Source: Gluconobacter aidae
GTDB lineage: Bacteria; Pseudomonadota; Alphaproteobacteria; Acetobacterales; Acetobacteraceae
Assembly (NCBI RefSeq): GCF_009547075.1
Contig: NZ_WIPH01000028.1
Coordinates: 1-32,516 of the forward strand
Length of the DNA stretch: 32,516 nucleotides
Reading direction: 5' to 3'
Part shown: piece by piece, positions 8,601 through 17,720 of the stretch
How positions within the stretch are numbered: the first letter of the stretch is position 1
Layout: every line of letters starts with the position of its first letter
Program-made: the position numbers and the translations under genes
Notes under the pieces: generated by a model
Seen by the model: only the letters and a program-made list of their open reading frames with translations
What the model was told of the DNA's origin: nothing
Database searches by the model: none

Positions 8601-11600
8601 ATGAACATCAGGTCCGCCTCACGTCGGAACATCGTGCTTTTCGCCTTTTCCGCGTTGACCGGCGCCGCTGCCGCGGTCTCCGCCGGCTCGGCACAGGCCC
8701 AGGCTGTCAATACCGCGCAGGACAGCGTTGACAGCACCAAGCAGAACAAGGCTCTCAACCGCTCTGTAACGGGCAAGACGTCGTCCACTGCGGCATCGCG
8801 CAGGGCGACTGTGAAAAATGCTGTCAGCACCGGCATAAATTCGACGCATGCCGAGAGCGTCGTCGTCACGGGCACGCTGTTCCACGACAAAAACCTGAGC
8901 AGCGCGTCTCCGATCGAACAGATCACGGCCAAACAGCTCCAGCAACGTGGCATCAAAACCGTGACCGATGCCCTCCAGCTTCTGTCATCCAACGGTTCGG
9001 GCAACCTGACCAACGCCTTCTCCGCGAACGGCGCCTTCGCGGGCGGCGCATCCGCCCCTTCCCTTCGTGGCCTTCAGACATCCGCAACGCTCGTAATGAT
9101 GGACGGCATGCGCCTGTCTTACTATCCCGCAGGCGACGATGGCGCGCGCAACTTCGTCGATACGAACTGGATGCCCGCGTCTCTTGTCCAGACCATCGAC
9201 GTACAGCAGGATGGCGGCTCCGCACTCTACGGCGCTGACGCCGTGGCCGGCGTTATCAACATGATCACACGCGAACAGATCAAGGGCTTCGAAGGCAACG
9301 CCGAAGGCGGACTCAATCAGGGCGGCTATGGCGGCCATCAGCGGCTCTACGCGAATTATGGCGTGGGCGACCTGGATAAGGATGGCTACAACTTCTACGT
9401 CAACTCGGAATACCAGTCCGATGACATGATCACCAACAGCCAGCTCGGCTATCCATACAATACGAGCAACCTCACGGGCATTGGCGGCGGAAACGCTGAT
9501 GGCAACCTGCTGGGTTCCGATGGAACATTTACCAATGCCGTCACGCAGACCACAGGCGCCGTGGCGCAGGCTGTCGATAGCAACGGCAAAGCGCTCAGCG
9601 GCTATCAGTTACTGAATTCCACCTCCGGGTGCAATGGACTGTCAGGGGCTCATTCCGGATACGTTGCCGGCACTCCGGCGGGTTCGGTGAGTAGTCTGTG
9701 CCAACAGGACAAAGTCTCGAAATACGGCGTCATCTCACCTTATGACCGCCGCGTGGAAGCAACCGCCCATCTTACGGTCAAGCTCGGTCCGCGCGCGAAG
9801 CTGGTGAGCATGTTCACCTACTCACAGAACCTGTCCTATTATACGGGTACTCCGAGCGCGTTCTACGCCAACACGCAGTCCCAGCTTGGAACGAGCGAAG
9901 GCGTGCTTGCTCCTGCCTACCTGCCGAACGGTTCACTGAACCCCAATGATCCTTATGCTGCTCTGGGCGAAAGCGCACAGATTTACGGTCGTTTCATAGA
10001 TCCCACGGCCGAAACCCAGTTCTCGCAGAACTATCGCGGCTCCATGCATCTGACCGGGTGGGAGCCTTCCAACTGGGGCGGGGACTGGAACTATGATTCC
10101 AGTTTTGTCGGCATGAATACCGATCTTTCCACCAGATATGACAACAATATCAATATTGCCGATCTTGATTATGCGATCGAGAACGGCACGTATAACTTCG
10201 TTGATCAGGCCGCAAACTCCACCGCGGCAAAGCGCGCCATCGCGCCGACGGAAATCGTCCACTCCAAGACAGAAGAATATTCCTGGCAGGCTTCTGTCAC
10301 CAAGGGACTGGTACGGCTACCAGGCGGCATGCTGAACCTCGCCGTTGGAACCAATGTCCGTTACGAAGGCTTCAACGCTCCGAATGCCAACCCGATCGAT
10401 CCCAGCGACGTCAACAACCAGTATGAAAGCATCAATCCGTTCAGCGCGATCGGCCATCGTTATGTCTATTCCGGATATTTCGAGCTGAATGCGCCGATCG
10501 TGAAAATGCTGAACGCCGATTTCCAGGGACGTTACGACTCCTACTCCACAGGCTTCAGTCACTTCTCCCCGAAGATCGGCGTCACCTTCAAGCCCACCAA
10601 GGAGTTCATGCTTCGTGGAACATGGTCGCAGGGCTTCCAGGTCCCGAGCTTCTACGAAACAAACGGCACCACGATTGGCTATACATCTTATGGCCCGTCG
10701 AACCTGACCTGGATCAACCAGCACCTCAACGCCAATGGGACCAAGGATGACTACGCGCAGGCCTACAGCCTGGGTGGCGAAAGCGTGGGGAATCCGAACC
10801 TCAAGCCCATGACGAACAATACCTTCACGGGCGGCCCGGTTTTCCATCCCGTCCCGTGGATGACGTTCAGCGCGGAATACTGGTACATCCGCGAAAAGAA
10901 CGTCATTGTCTCCAACCCGATCCCGGCAGCGACGGTAGCTTCGGCTTACGAGGCGCTGAATACCAACAAGACGGTCTCGATCGACGGCGATACAGTAATT
11001 CCCGACGTTGCGGATCCGCTGCATCCTGACGCACCACGCCGCGCCGGCATCATTGAATCGTCCTATATCAATGCCGACAGCATGATGACCGACGGCGTGG
11101 ATCTGAATCTTTCGATCAGCCATCGCCTGCCCGGTCCGCTGAAGATGATCAACTGGTACAGCAACGGCCACGCCACATGGGTCCATCGCTTCAACCAGAC
11201 CATTCCGGGCGTGGGCGTGGAGCGCTTTGCCGGAACCGAAGGCCCGTGGAATACGACCTCGGCATCGGGTACGCCGCGCTGGCGCGCCAACTGGCAGAAT
11301 ACCTTCACGTGGAACAAGCTCTCGACGACGTTCACGGTTTATTACACCAGCGGCTATCACGGCACGGCGGAAGACAACGACGGTCCAGGCACGGCCGGAA
11401 ACTGCAAATACGCGCTCTATCAGGACGTCAGCAGCTTCTATCCGTCCCAGTGCAATGTCCGTCACTTCTGGGACATCGACATGACTGTGAACTACCAGTT
11501 CAACAAACAGTGGGCAGGCTACGTCAACATCTACAATCTGGCCGGTTTCAAGGCCCCGTATGACTTCGGCACCTACGGTTCCTACCTTTACAATTCGTCC

Positions 11601-11660
11601 TGGGCCCAGAATGGTGTTCTTGGGCGGGCCTTCCGCTTCGGAGTTACGGCAAAACTGTAA
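8601..11660 (+). CDS. TonB-dependent outer-membrane receptor (GH92-linked)
   Basis: Outer-membrane active transporter powered by TonB-ExbBD. The 1019 residues start at an ATG with GAGGA 10 bases upstream. They show a Sec signal peptide to about residue 34 (ending AQAQA), a Ser/Thr/Lys-rich linker of about 50 residues, a TonB-box-like ESVVVTG at 85-91, a plug domain (the DGMRLS and GSALYGADAVAGVINMI stretches are typical) and a large beta-barrel. The barrel includes the usual FMLRGTWSQGFQVPSFYE and NPNLKPMTNNTF patterns, and the protein ends in FRFGVTAKL. The stop is 3-6 bases before the start of the next gene, a GH92 mannosidase, so the two are probably translationally coupled. The substrate is inferred from that context to be a mannose-containing oligosaccharide or glycopeptide; iron chelates cannot be excluded. 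No SusD-like partner is present. Confidence 0.92.
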   Translation: MNIRSASRRNIVLFAFSALTGAAAAVSAGSAQAQAVNTAQDSVDSTKQNKALNRSVTGKTSSTAASRRATVKNAVSTGINSTHAESVVVTGTLFHDKNLSSASPIEQITAKQLQQRGIKTVTDALQLLSSNGSGNLTNAFSANGAFAGGASAPSLRGLQTSATLVMMDGMRLSYYPAGDDGARNFVDTNWMPASLVQTIDVQQDGGSALYGADAVAGVINMITREQIKGFEGNAEGGLNQGGYGGHQRLYANYGVGDLDKDGYNFYVNSEYQSDDMITNSQLGYPYNTSNLTGIGGGNADGNLLGSDGTFTNAVTQTTGAVAQAVDSNGKALSGYQLLNSTSGCNGLSGAHSGYVAGTPAGSVSSLCQQDKVSKYGVISPYDRRVEATAHLTVKLGPRAKLVSMFTYSQNLSYYTGTPSAFYANTQSQLGTSEGVLAPAYLPNGSLNPNDPYAALGESAQIYGRFIDPTAETQFSQNYRGSMHLTGWEPSNWGGDWNYDSSFVGMNTDLSTRYDNNINIADLDYAIENGTYNFVDQAANSTAAKRAIAPTEIVHSKTEEYSWQASVTKGLVRLPGGMLNLAVGTNVRYEGFNAPNANPIDPSDVNNQYESINPFSAIGHRYVYSGYFELNAPIVKMLNADFQGRYDSYSTGFSHFSPKIGVTFKPTKEFMLRGTWSQGFQVPSFYETNGTTIGYTSYGPSNLTWINQHLNANGTKDDYAQAYSLGGESVGNPNLKPMTNNTFTGGPVFHPVPWMTFSAEYWYIREKNVIVSNPIPAATVASAYEALNTNKTVSIDGDTVIPDVADPLHPDAPRRAGIIESSYINADSMMTDGVDLNLSISHRLPGPLKMINWYSNGHATWVHRFNQTIPGVGVERFAGTEGPWNTTSASGTPRWRANWQNTFTWNKLSTTFTVYYTSGYHGTAEDNDGPGTAGNCKYALYQDVSSFYPSQCNVRHFWDIDMTVNYQFNKQWAGYVNIYNLAGFKAPYDFGTYGSYLYNSSWAQNGVLGRAFRFGVTAKL

Positions 11661-11666
11661 AACGTG

Positions 11667-14600
11667 ATGCAGAATACAATCAGGCGATCTCCTTCGCGCG
11701 CGACATTCCTCATGGCGACGATCGCCATGGGGGTGCCGCAAGCCTTTTCAGCCCCCGCCCCCTCAAGCCTTTCGGACCAACCCGCGCTCCCCGCGCTCCA
11801 GACGGGTTCAGGAGCGGGCTGGACACTCTCCAGTTCCGACGGCCCCACAAAGAGCGAGGTCATCACGGCACGCGCCGGCAGCGGCCTGATCGGAACAAAG
11901 ACGCTCCGCCTTGATGCAACGGCGGCCTCTGTTCGCACGATCATCGCGAAACCCGGTCGCGGCCTCTCCATCGGCCGCCGCTCCCACCTCACCTACGCGA
12001 TTTTCCCGGTCGCCGATCCGCTGTCCCTGACGGATGAGGCGACCTATACCAGTCTGGACCTCCTGTTCACGGACGGAACCCGTGCCTCCACGCTCGGCGC
12101 CCGCGACCTGTCGGGAGCGGGCCTGACGGCGCAGGGTCAGGGGGCAGGGCGGGCGCTCTATCCCAATCAGTGGACTCGGGTTGATGTTCCTCTCGGCACG
12201 ATCGCCGCCGGGCGCACCGTCGCGGCTGTTGAACTCACATCCATCGCGTCAAAAGGCACGTCCCGCCGCGTCTATCTCGATGGGGTCTCCATCGCGGATG
12301 CCCCCGATCCGAACGATCTGACACCGGCCGATCTTGTGGACACACGGCGCGGAAGCAATGCGAACGGGCGCTATTCACGAGGTAACAATTTCCCTGCCGT
12401 CGCTGTTCCGCACGGCTTCAACTTCTGGACACCCGTGACGCGCGGCGATTCCAACTGGCTTTACCAGTATCAGGAACGCAACGGCCCCGATAACCATCCG
12501 CGCCTCGAAGCGCTATCCCTCAGCCACGAACCCAGCCCGTGGATGGGCGATCGCAATACCTTCCAGATCATGCCCGCGCCCGGACCCGACGCTCCCTCCG
12601 CAGACCGGACGGCGCGCGCTATCGGCTTCACCCACAAGCATGAAACCGCCCTGCCCTACCGTTATGCCGTGACGCTGGACAACGGGATTGTGGCCGAGAT
12701 GGCCCCGACCGATCATGCCGCCATCCTGCGCTTCCGCTATCCCGTGGGGACAGTTCATGGGCAGGTCGTCTTCGACAACATTACCAATCAGGGCCGCCTG
12801 AAAATCGCTCCGGACGGACGCAGCGCCGACGGGTACACGGACGTCGCCAGCCAGCTCTCCACAGGCGAGAGCCGGATGTATGTCCATCTTGAATTCGACC
12901 GTTCCGCTATCACACAAGGCCGGCTGAGCGGTCAGAAACGCGACGACGTGCAAGCCTGGGCGGCGTTCGACACCACAGCCGACCCGACGATCACGATCCG
13001 GGTCGCAACCTCGCTCATCAGTCTCGATCAGGCGCGGCACAATCTCGCGCTCGAACTGCCGCCCGGCGCCACACTGGAAACGGTCGCACAGGCCGCGAAA
13101 GCCGCCTGGAACAGCAGGCTGGACCGTGTCCAGATCCCCGGCGCACCTCCGGATGAGCAGCGCACGCTCTACGGCAACCTCTACCGCCTCTATCTCTATC
13201 CCAACAACGCGGCTGAAAATGTCGGCACAATGGAAGCACCGCATCTGCGACATGCCAGCCCGTTCCAGCCGAGACAGCATCCCGACGGCCCGACGCAGAC
13301 GGGCGTTCCCGTTCTGGACGGCCCGCTCTACGTCAATAACGGCTTCTGGGACACATACCGCACGGCATGGCCCGCCTATGCGCTGCTGACGCCCGAGGAA
13401 GACGGCCAGTTGATCGACGGCTTCGTCCAGCAATACCGCGAAGGCGGCTGGATCGCGCGCTGGTCCTCGCCCGGCTATGCCGATCTCATGACCGGAACAA
13501 GCGCGGATGTCGCCTTCGCGGACGCCTACGCCAAACATGTCCGCAACTTCGATGTCACGGCGTTTTATCGCGCGGGCCTGAAGGATGCGACCGTCATGCC
13601 CGACAATCCGGGCGTGGGCCGCAAGGGCCTCAACCGCTCCATGTTCAGAGGCTATACCGACACCGATACGGACGAAGCCCTGTCATGGTCCAATGCCGCA
13701 ACGCTCAATGATTTTGCTCTGGGTGAAATGGCCGCCTCCCTGTCCGCTTCCACGCCCGATGCGACAAAAGCCGATTACGCGGCGGAAAGCTGGTATCTGC
13801 ACAACCGGGCTTTGAACTACGTCCATCTGTTCGACCGGGATGTCGGGTTTTTCGTCGGCCGCCGCCCGGACGGACAGTGGAGAGTCACGAAAGAACAGTT
13901 CGATCCGCTCGCCTGGGGTGGGGACTATACCGAGACAAACGCCTGGACCATGGCTTTCGACCCCGTTCAGGACGGGCAGGGACTGGCCAGTCTCTACGGC
14001 GGACGCGACGGACTGGCGCGCAAGCTGGACGCCTATTTCGCAACACCCGGCATCTATCACACGGGAGCCTATGGCGGCGTAATCCACGAAATGCGCGAAA
14101 TGCACGACATCCGCATGGGCCAGTACAGCCACAGCAACCAGCCCGCACATCATATCCTCTACATGTATGACGATGCCGGGCAGCCATGGCAGGCGCAGGA
14201 CAAAATCCGCGACGTCATGAACCGGCTGTATCGCGGCACGGCGATCGGGCAAGGCTATCCGGGCGATGAGGATAATGGCGAAATGTCGGCCTGGTGGGTT
14301 TTCAGCGCGGCAGGATTTTATCCCCTGCGTATGGGCACGCCGACTTATGCCATCGGCGCGCCGCGCTTCGAAACCATGCGCCTGACGCTCGGCAAAGGAC
14401 ACGTCCTGACGATCCGTGCGCCCGGTATCAGCGACCGCAACCGCTTCATCCAGTCCGTCAGCCTGAACGGCAAACCGCTCACGCGCTGGTGGCTGGGCCA
14501 TGACGACATCGCGGACGGAGGGGACCTGCTGTTTCGCATGGGGCCGCATCCGTCGCACTGGGGAACCGCGCCAGAAGCGTCTCTGCCCTCACTGACTCCG

Positions 14601-15014
14601 GCCGGGCACAGCCCCGACCCCGCCGTCGATCTGGCCGATGTCGCCGGGGCGGCCCATACCGGACCGGAGGCACTGTTCGACAACGATGCCCTGACTTCCG
14701 CCTCCATCGGAACCACGGACGTCACCGTCACACTCCCCGCAGGAACCTCCGCGCTGGCCTATACGCTCACCTCCACCGACACGCCTGGCCATGCTCCGTC
14801 CGCATGGGACGTACTGGCTTCGGATGACGGAAAGACCTGGCGGAAAATCGACCATCGCGAGAACGAAACATTCCCCTGGAAACACCAGACACGCCCGTTC
14901 CTGCTGCCCTCAGGCACGCCTCACAGACTGTATCGCTGGCATATTCTCCAGCCCGCTTCGGCCGAGGCCGGAGAGTTTGAACTGCTGGGCCACGCGCAGC
15001 CCCCGTCACCCTGA
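11667..15014 (+). CDS. GH92 family alpha-mannosidase with flanking carbohydrate-binding-like domains
   Basis: Exported calcium-dependent exo-alpha-mannosidase of family GH92. The start is either GTG 11664 or ATG 11667, both just after the receptor stop and without a clear Shine-Dalgarno; ATG is chosen. A signal peptide covers about residues 1-29 (ending AFSA). A jelly-roll-like N-terminal region (about 40-215) comes before the GH92 core (about 222-960). The core carries the family landmarks YTETNAW (Glu756, general acid position), NQPAHHILYMYDDAGQPW and GDEDNGEMSAWW (acid pair Glu868/Asp869). These differ from the classic EGNxWQY and NDDxGQMSAW forms, which marks a different GH92 subgroup from the next gene. 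The tail from about 988 resembles an F5/8-type (discoidin) sugar-binding module. Linkage specificity cannot be read from sequence. At 1115 residues it is longer than the usual 730-800 because of the extra domains. Confidence 0.9.
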   Translation: MQNTIRRSPSRATFLMATIAMGVPQAFSAPAPSSLSDQPALPALQTGSGAGWTLSSSDGPTKSEVITARAGSGLIGTKTLRLDATAASVRTIIAKPGRGLSIGRRSHLTYAIFPVADPLSLTDEATYTSLDLLFTDGTRASTLGARDLSGAGLTAQGQGAGRALYPNQWTRVDVPLGTIAAGRTVAAVELTSIASKGTSRRVYLDGVSIADAPDPNDLTPADLVDTRRGSNANGRYSRGNNFPAVAVPHGFNFWTPVTRGDSNWLYQYQERNGPDNHPRLEALSLSHEPSPWMGDRNTFQIMPAPGPDAPSADRTARAIGFTHKHETALPYRYAVTLDNGIVAEMAPTDHAAILRFRYPVGTVHGQVVFDNITNQGRLKIAPDGRSADGYTDVASQLSTGESRMYVHLEFDRSAITQGRLSGQKRDDVQAWAAFDTTADPTITIRVATSLISLDQARHNLALELPPGATLETVAQAAKAAWNSRLDRVQIPGAPPDEQRTLYGNLYRLYLYPNNAAENVGTMEAPHLRHASPFQPRQHPDGPTQTGVPVLDGPLYVNNGFWDTYRTAWPAYALLTPEEDGQLIDGFVQQYREGGWIARWSSPGYADLMTGTSADVAFADAYAKHVRNFDVTAFYRAGLKDATVMPDNPGVGRKGLNRSMFRGYTDTDTDEALSWSNAATLNDFALGEMAASLSASTPDATKADYAAESWYLHNRALNYVHLFDRDVGFFVGRRPDGQWRVTKEQFDPLAWGGDYTETNAWTMAFDPVQDGQGLASLYGGRDGLARKLDAYFATPGIYHTGAYGGVIHEMREMHDIRMGQYSHSNQPAHHILYMYDDAGQPWQAQDKIRDVMNRLYRGTAIGQGYPGDEDNGEMSAWWVFSAAGFYPLRMGTPTYAIGAPRFETMRLTLGKGHVLTIRAPGISDRNRFIQSVSLNGKPLTRWWLGHDDIADGGDLLFRMGPHPSHWGTAPEASLPSLTPAGHSPDPAVDLADVAGAAHTGPEALFDNDALTSASIGTTDVTVTLPAGTSALAYTLTSTDTPGHAPSAWDVLASDDGKTWRKIDHRENETFPWKHQTRPFLLPSGTPHRLYRWHILQPASAEAGEFELLGHAQPPSP

Positions 15015-15044
15015 GAGTTTCATTTCCCGGAGCCCCAAGCCCTT

Positions 15045-17354
15045 ATGTCGCTTTCCACGCTCGCCCGAAGCCTTCTGGCCGCAACACTCCTGTCCGGAAC
15101 GGCTTTCCTGCCCGTCCATGCCCAGACCACACCGCAGCCGCCCCCAGAGCCGGACGGTTCTCCCGCCTCGGCGGTAGATCCACGTATCGGAACCGGAGGA
15201 GCCGGACATACCTATCCGGGCGCCACCGTGCCGTTCGGAATGATCCAGCTCTCCCCCGATACCGCGATGACGGATTTCCATCACGCCTATGCCTGGGCGG
15301 CGGGCTATCAGTATGACGACCCGACGATTCTGGGCTTCTCGCACACCCATTTCTCGGGCGCGGGCCATTCCGATCTCGGCGACGTTCTGGTGATGCCGAT
15401 TGCGGGCGACGTGCGTCTGGAGCCCGGCGACGCCGCCGTGCCGGAAAGCGGATACCGCTCCCGCTTCCGCCACGCTACGGAAGTGGAAACTCCGGGCTAT
15501 TACGCCGTCACGCTCGACGACTATAAAATCCGCGCCGAACTGAGCGCCTCCCGCCGCGTTGGCTGGCACCGCTATACATTCCCCAGAGGCAAACCTGCCC
15601 ATCTGCTGCTGGACCTGCGCCCCAGCATCTACGACTATCCGGGCAAGATTCTGTGGGCGCGCCTGCATGTTGCCGCCGATGGCACGGTCTCGGGCTGCCG
15701 GACGACACGGGGCTGGGCACCGGGGCGGACTCTGTGTTTTGCCATGCGTTTTTCAAAACCCATGACGGAACGCACACTGTATAACCGCGAAACGAAAGTG
15801 GCCTATCGCGGCTTCAGCGGCCCCGGGAACCATCCTGTCGATCATGAGGCGCAGAATGGCCGCGAACTGGAAGGCGTGTTCGATTTCGGACGCCTGAAAG
15901 AGCCGCTTTTGGTCAAAACATCCATATCCCCGGTCAGCGAGGAAAACGCCGTCGCCAATCTCGACAGCGAGGGAGAGGGCTGGGATTTCAATGCGCAGCG
16001 CAACAAGGCTCTGGGCGCATGGAACAAGGCCCTGTCAGTCATCGACATGCAGGGCAATGCGGAGCAGCGGACGCAGTTCTATACCGCGCTCTATCACGTC
16101 ATGCTGGCCCCCACGCTCAGCATGGATGCCAACGGCGACTTCACCGGCCCTGACTATCAACGCCACCGGGCGGACGGGTTCGAGTTCTACTCCACATGGT
16201 CGATGTGGGACGTTTACCGCGCGCAGCAGCCGCTTCTGGCCATCCTGCGCCCTGATATGAGTTCGCATTTCATCCGCTCGCTCATCGCATCCCAGCAGAC
16301 CAGCCCGTTCGGCCTTCTGCCGGTCTGGGCGTATCAGGGTCTCGAGACCTGGTGCATGATCGGCTATCACGCCGTACCGGTCATTGCGGATGCGTATCTG
16401 GCGGGCGTGCGCGGCTTCGATGCCGAGGCCGCCCTCAAGGGGATGATCCGCAGCGCGACCTACGGACCTTACGGCGACCTGACCGACTACATGAAAATCG
16501 GCTACGTCCCGATCGACAAGGAGTCCGAGGGCGCCTCCAAGACACTGGAATACGCCTATGACGACTGGGCACTGGCCCGCATGGCGCGCGCGATGGGCAA
16601 AACCGACGTGGCGCGCACGTTCGAAAAACGCTCCGACAACTGGCGGAAAGTCTGGGACCCCGAAACGCGCTTCATGCGCGCCCGCACCTCCTCAGGCGCG
16701 TTCCACACGCCCTTCACCCCCGCCGCGGCCGCTTATGGAAGCGACTATACCGAGGGCAATGCCTGGCAGTATTCGTGGTATGTGCCGCAGAATATTCCGG
16801 GCCTGATCAAGGTCATGGGCGGGCGCGAAAAATTCACGTCACGGATCGACGAACTGTTCGACACGAAGGTCGATCCCGCGATTTTCAAGAATGTCGAGGA
16901 TATCAGCGGTCTGATCGGCTGGTACGCGCATGGCAACGAACCCGACCATCATGTCGCCTATCTGTATGATTATGCAGGTGCCCCGTGGAAAACGCAGCAG
17001 CGCCTGACACAGATCATGCAGACGCAATACGCCCTGCGCCCCGACGGTCTGGCAGGCAATGACGATCTGGGCCAGATGTCGGCATGGTATCTGTTCACGG
17101 CCATGGGTTTCTATCCTGTCGCCCCGGCCAGTCAGGAATATGCGATCGGCCGGCCTTTCGTCTCCCGCGCCACCATGCATCTGGGCAACGGACATGACTT
17201 CACGGTCACAGCCGACAATCTGGATGATGCACATCCGTATGTGGGTCAGATGACACTTAACGGCCGCCCTCTCATTATTCCGTTCCTGCATCAGCAGGAC
17301 GTTCTTGCGGGCGGAGAGCTACACTTCGTCATGCAGGCCCAGCCCCCGAGTTGA
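15045..17354 (+). CDS. GH92 family alpha-mannosidase (classic single-core form)
   Basis: Exo-alpha-mannosidase of GH92, probably periplasmic or secreted: the signal peptide is about residues 1-27 (ending VHAQ). ATG 15045 lies 30 bases after the previous stop with GGAG at 15029-15032. The N-terminal domain opens with the family signature DPRIGTGGAGHTYPGATVPF, followed by FSHTHFSGAGHSDLGD. The catalytic domain has YTEGNAWQYSWYVPQ (Glu570, general acid), EPDHHVAYLYDYAGAPWKTQ (substrate/calcium region) and NDDLGQMSAWY (Asp673/Asp674, base region). All expected landmarks are intact and the length of 769 is normal. Together with the upstream GH92 and receptor it points to trimming of alpha-mannosides such as yeast mannan or high-mannose N-glycans. 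The exact linkage (1,2, 1,3 or 1,6) is unknown. Confidence 0.93.
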   Translation: MSLSTLARSLLAATLLSGTAFLPVHAQTTPQPPPEPDGSPASAVDPRIGTGGAGHTYPGATVPFGMIQLSPDTAMTDFHHAYAWAAGYQYDDPTILGFSHTHFSGAGHSDLGDVLVMPIAGDVRLEPGDAAVPESGYRSRFRHATEVETPGYYAVTLDDYKIRAELSASRRVGWHRYTFPRGKPAHLLLDLRPSIYDYPGKILWARLHVAADGTVSGCRTTRGWAPGRTLCFAMRFSKPMTERTLYNRETKVAYRGFSGPGNHPVDHEAQNGRELEGVFDFGRLKEPLLVKTSISPVSEENAVANLDSEGEGWDFNAQRNKALGAWNKALSVIDMQGNAEQRTQFYTALYHVMLAPTLSMDANGDFTGPDYQRHRADGFEFYSTWSMWDVYRAQQPLLAILRPDMSSHFIRSLIASQQTSPFGLLPVWAYQGLETWCMIGYHAVPVIADAYLAGVRGFDAEAALKGMIRSATYGPYGDLTDYMKIGYVPIDKESEGASKTLEYAYDDWALARMARAMGKTDVARTFEKRSDNWRKVWDPETRFMRARTSSGAFHTPFTPAAAAYGSDYTEGNAWQYSWYVPQNIPGLIKVMGGREKFTSRIDELFDTKVDPAIFKNVEDISGLIGWYAHGNEPDHHVAYLYDYAGAPWKTQQRLTQIMQTQYALRPDGLAGNDDLGQMSAWYLFTAMGFYPVAPASQEYAIGRPFVSRATMHLGNGHDFTVTADNLDDAHPYVGQMTLNGRPLIIPFLHQQDVLAGGELHFVMQAQPPS

Positions 17355-17720
17355 GCCGACAGTTCCATCGTAGCAAACGGCGAGCCGACGGCAGCGGGCG
17401 ATGCGGTGCCTGATACCGCGTTGCATGCAGTCAGCGGAATACCCTGCGGGCCAGTGACGCCGTAGCACCCTGAGCCCGGTTTTCCACGACCCGTCGGGTT
17501 TGGACCGGTCGCATCGCTCCCTGTTTGCGGGAATGGACGAGAGGCATTTCTTCGCCCTGCATGTCATTTTAACAGAAAAGCTGCGTGTTAACCGCAGGTT
17601 ATGGGAAGATGGCCTCTTTGCATTAGGCCGATCCGTTTGGGAAATGTAGGTTTTGTTTCCGATACCGGTGCAGGAAAGCGCAGTTTTCCTGTGCCCAGCC
17701 TCTGGACGCTCGGGACTCTT
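17355..17720. other. 366-base intergenic region before the dehydrogenase gene
   Basis: No convincing gene was found. An ATG at 17601 is in frame with the following dehydrogenase, but it would add 40 residues ahead of the nucleotide-binding fold where family members normally begin. A perfect inverted repeat occurs at 17671-17691 (listed separately). A weaker one, CTGCG/CGCAG, lies at 17581-17597. The minus strand near 17367-17402 reads CRRLAVCYD, loosely like the CRRIATRYD of IS5-type transposases, so decayed mobile DNA is possible. The region probably holds the promoter of the 17721-24719 group; no confident -35/-10 pair was found. Confidence 0.4.
17671..17691. repeat. Perfect 7-bp inverted repeat with 7-base spacer upstream of the D-amino-acid dehydrogenase gene
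   Basis: CAGGAAA at 17671-17677 is matched by TTTCCTG at 17685-17691, separated by GCGCAGT. It ends 29 bases before the ATG at 17721. It could be a dimeric operator or an RNA hairpin in the leader. No T-run follows, so it is not a terminator. Confidence 0.5.

Noticed and set aside
10317-11741. Long minus-strand open frame opposite the first TonB receptor
   Set aside because: No recognisable domain; antisense to a clear receptor gene and crosses its 3' boundary.
17601-17720. N-terminal extension of the D-amino-acid dehydrogenase from ATG 17601
   Set aside because: Adds 40 residues without family similarity before the FAD-binding fold, and spans the inverted repeat; ATG 17721 fits the family start.
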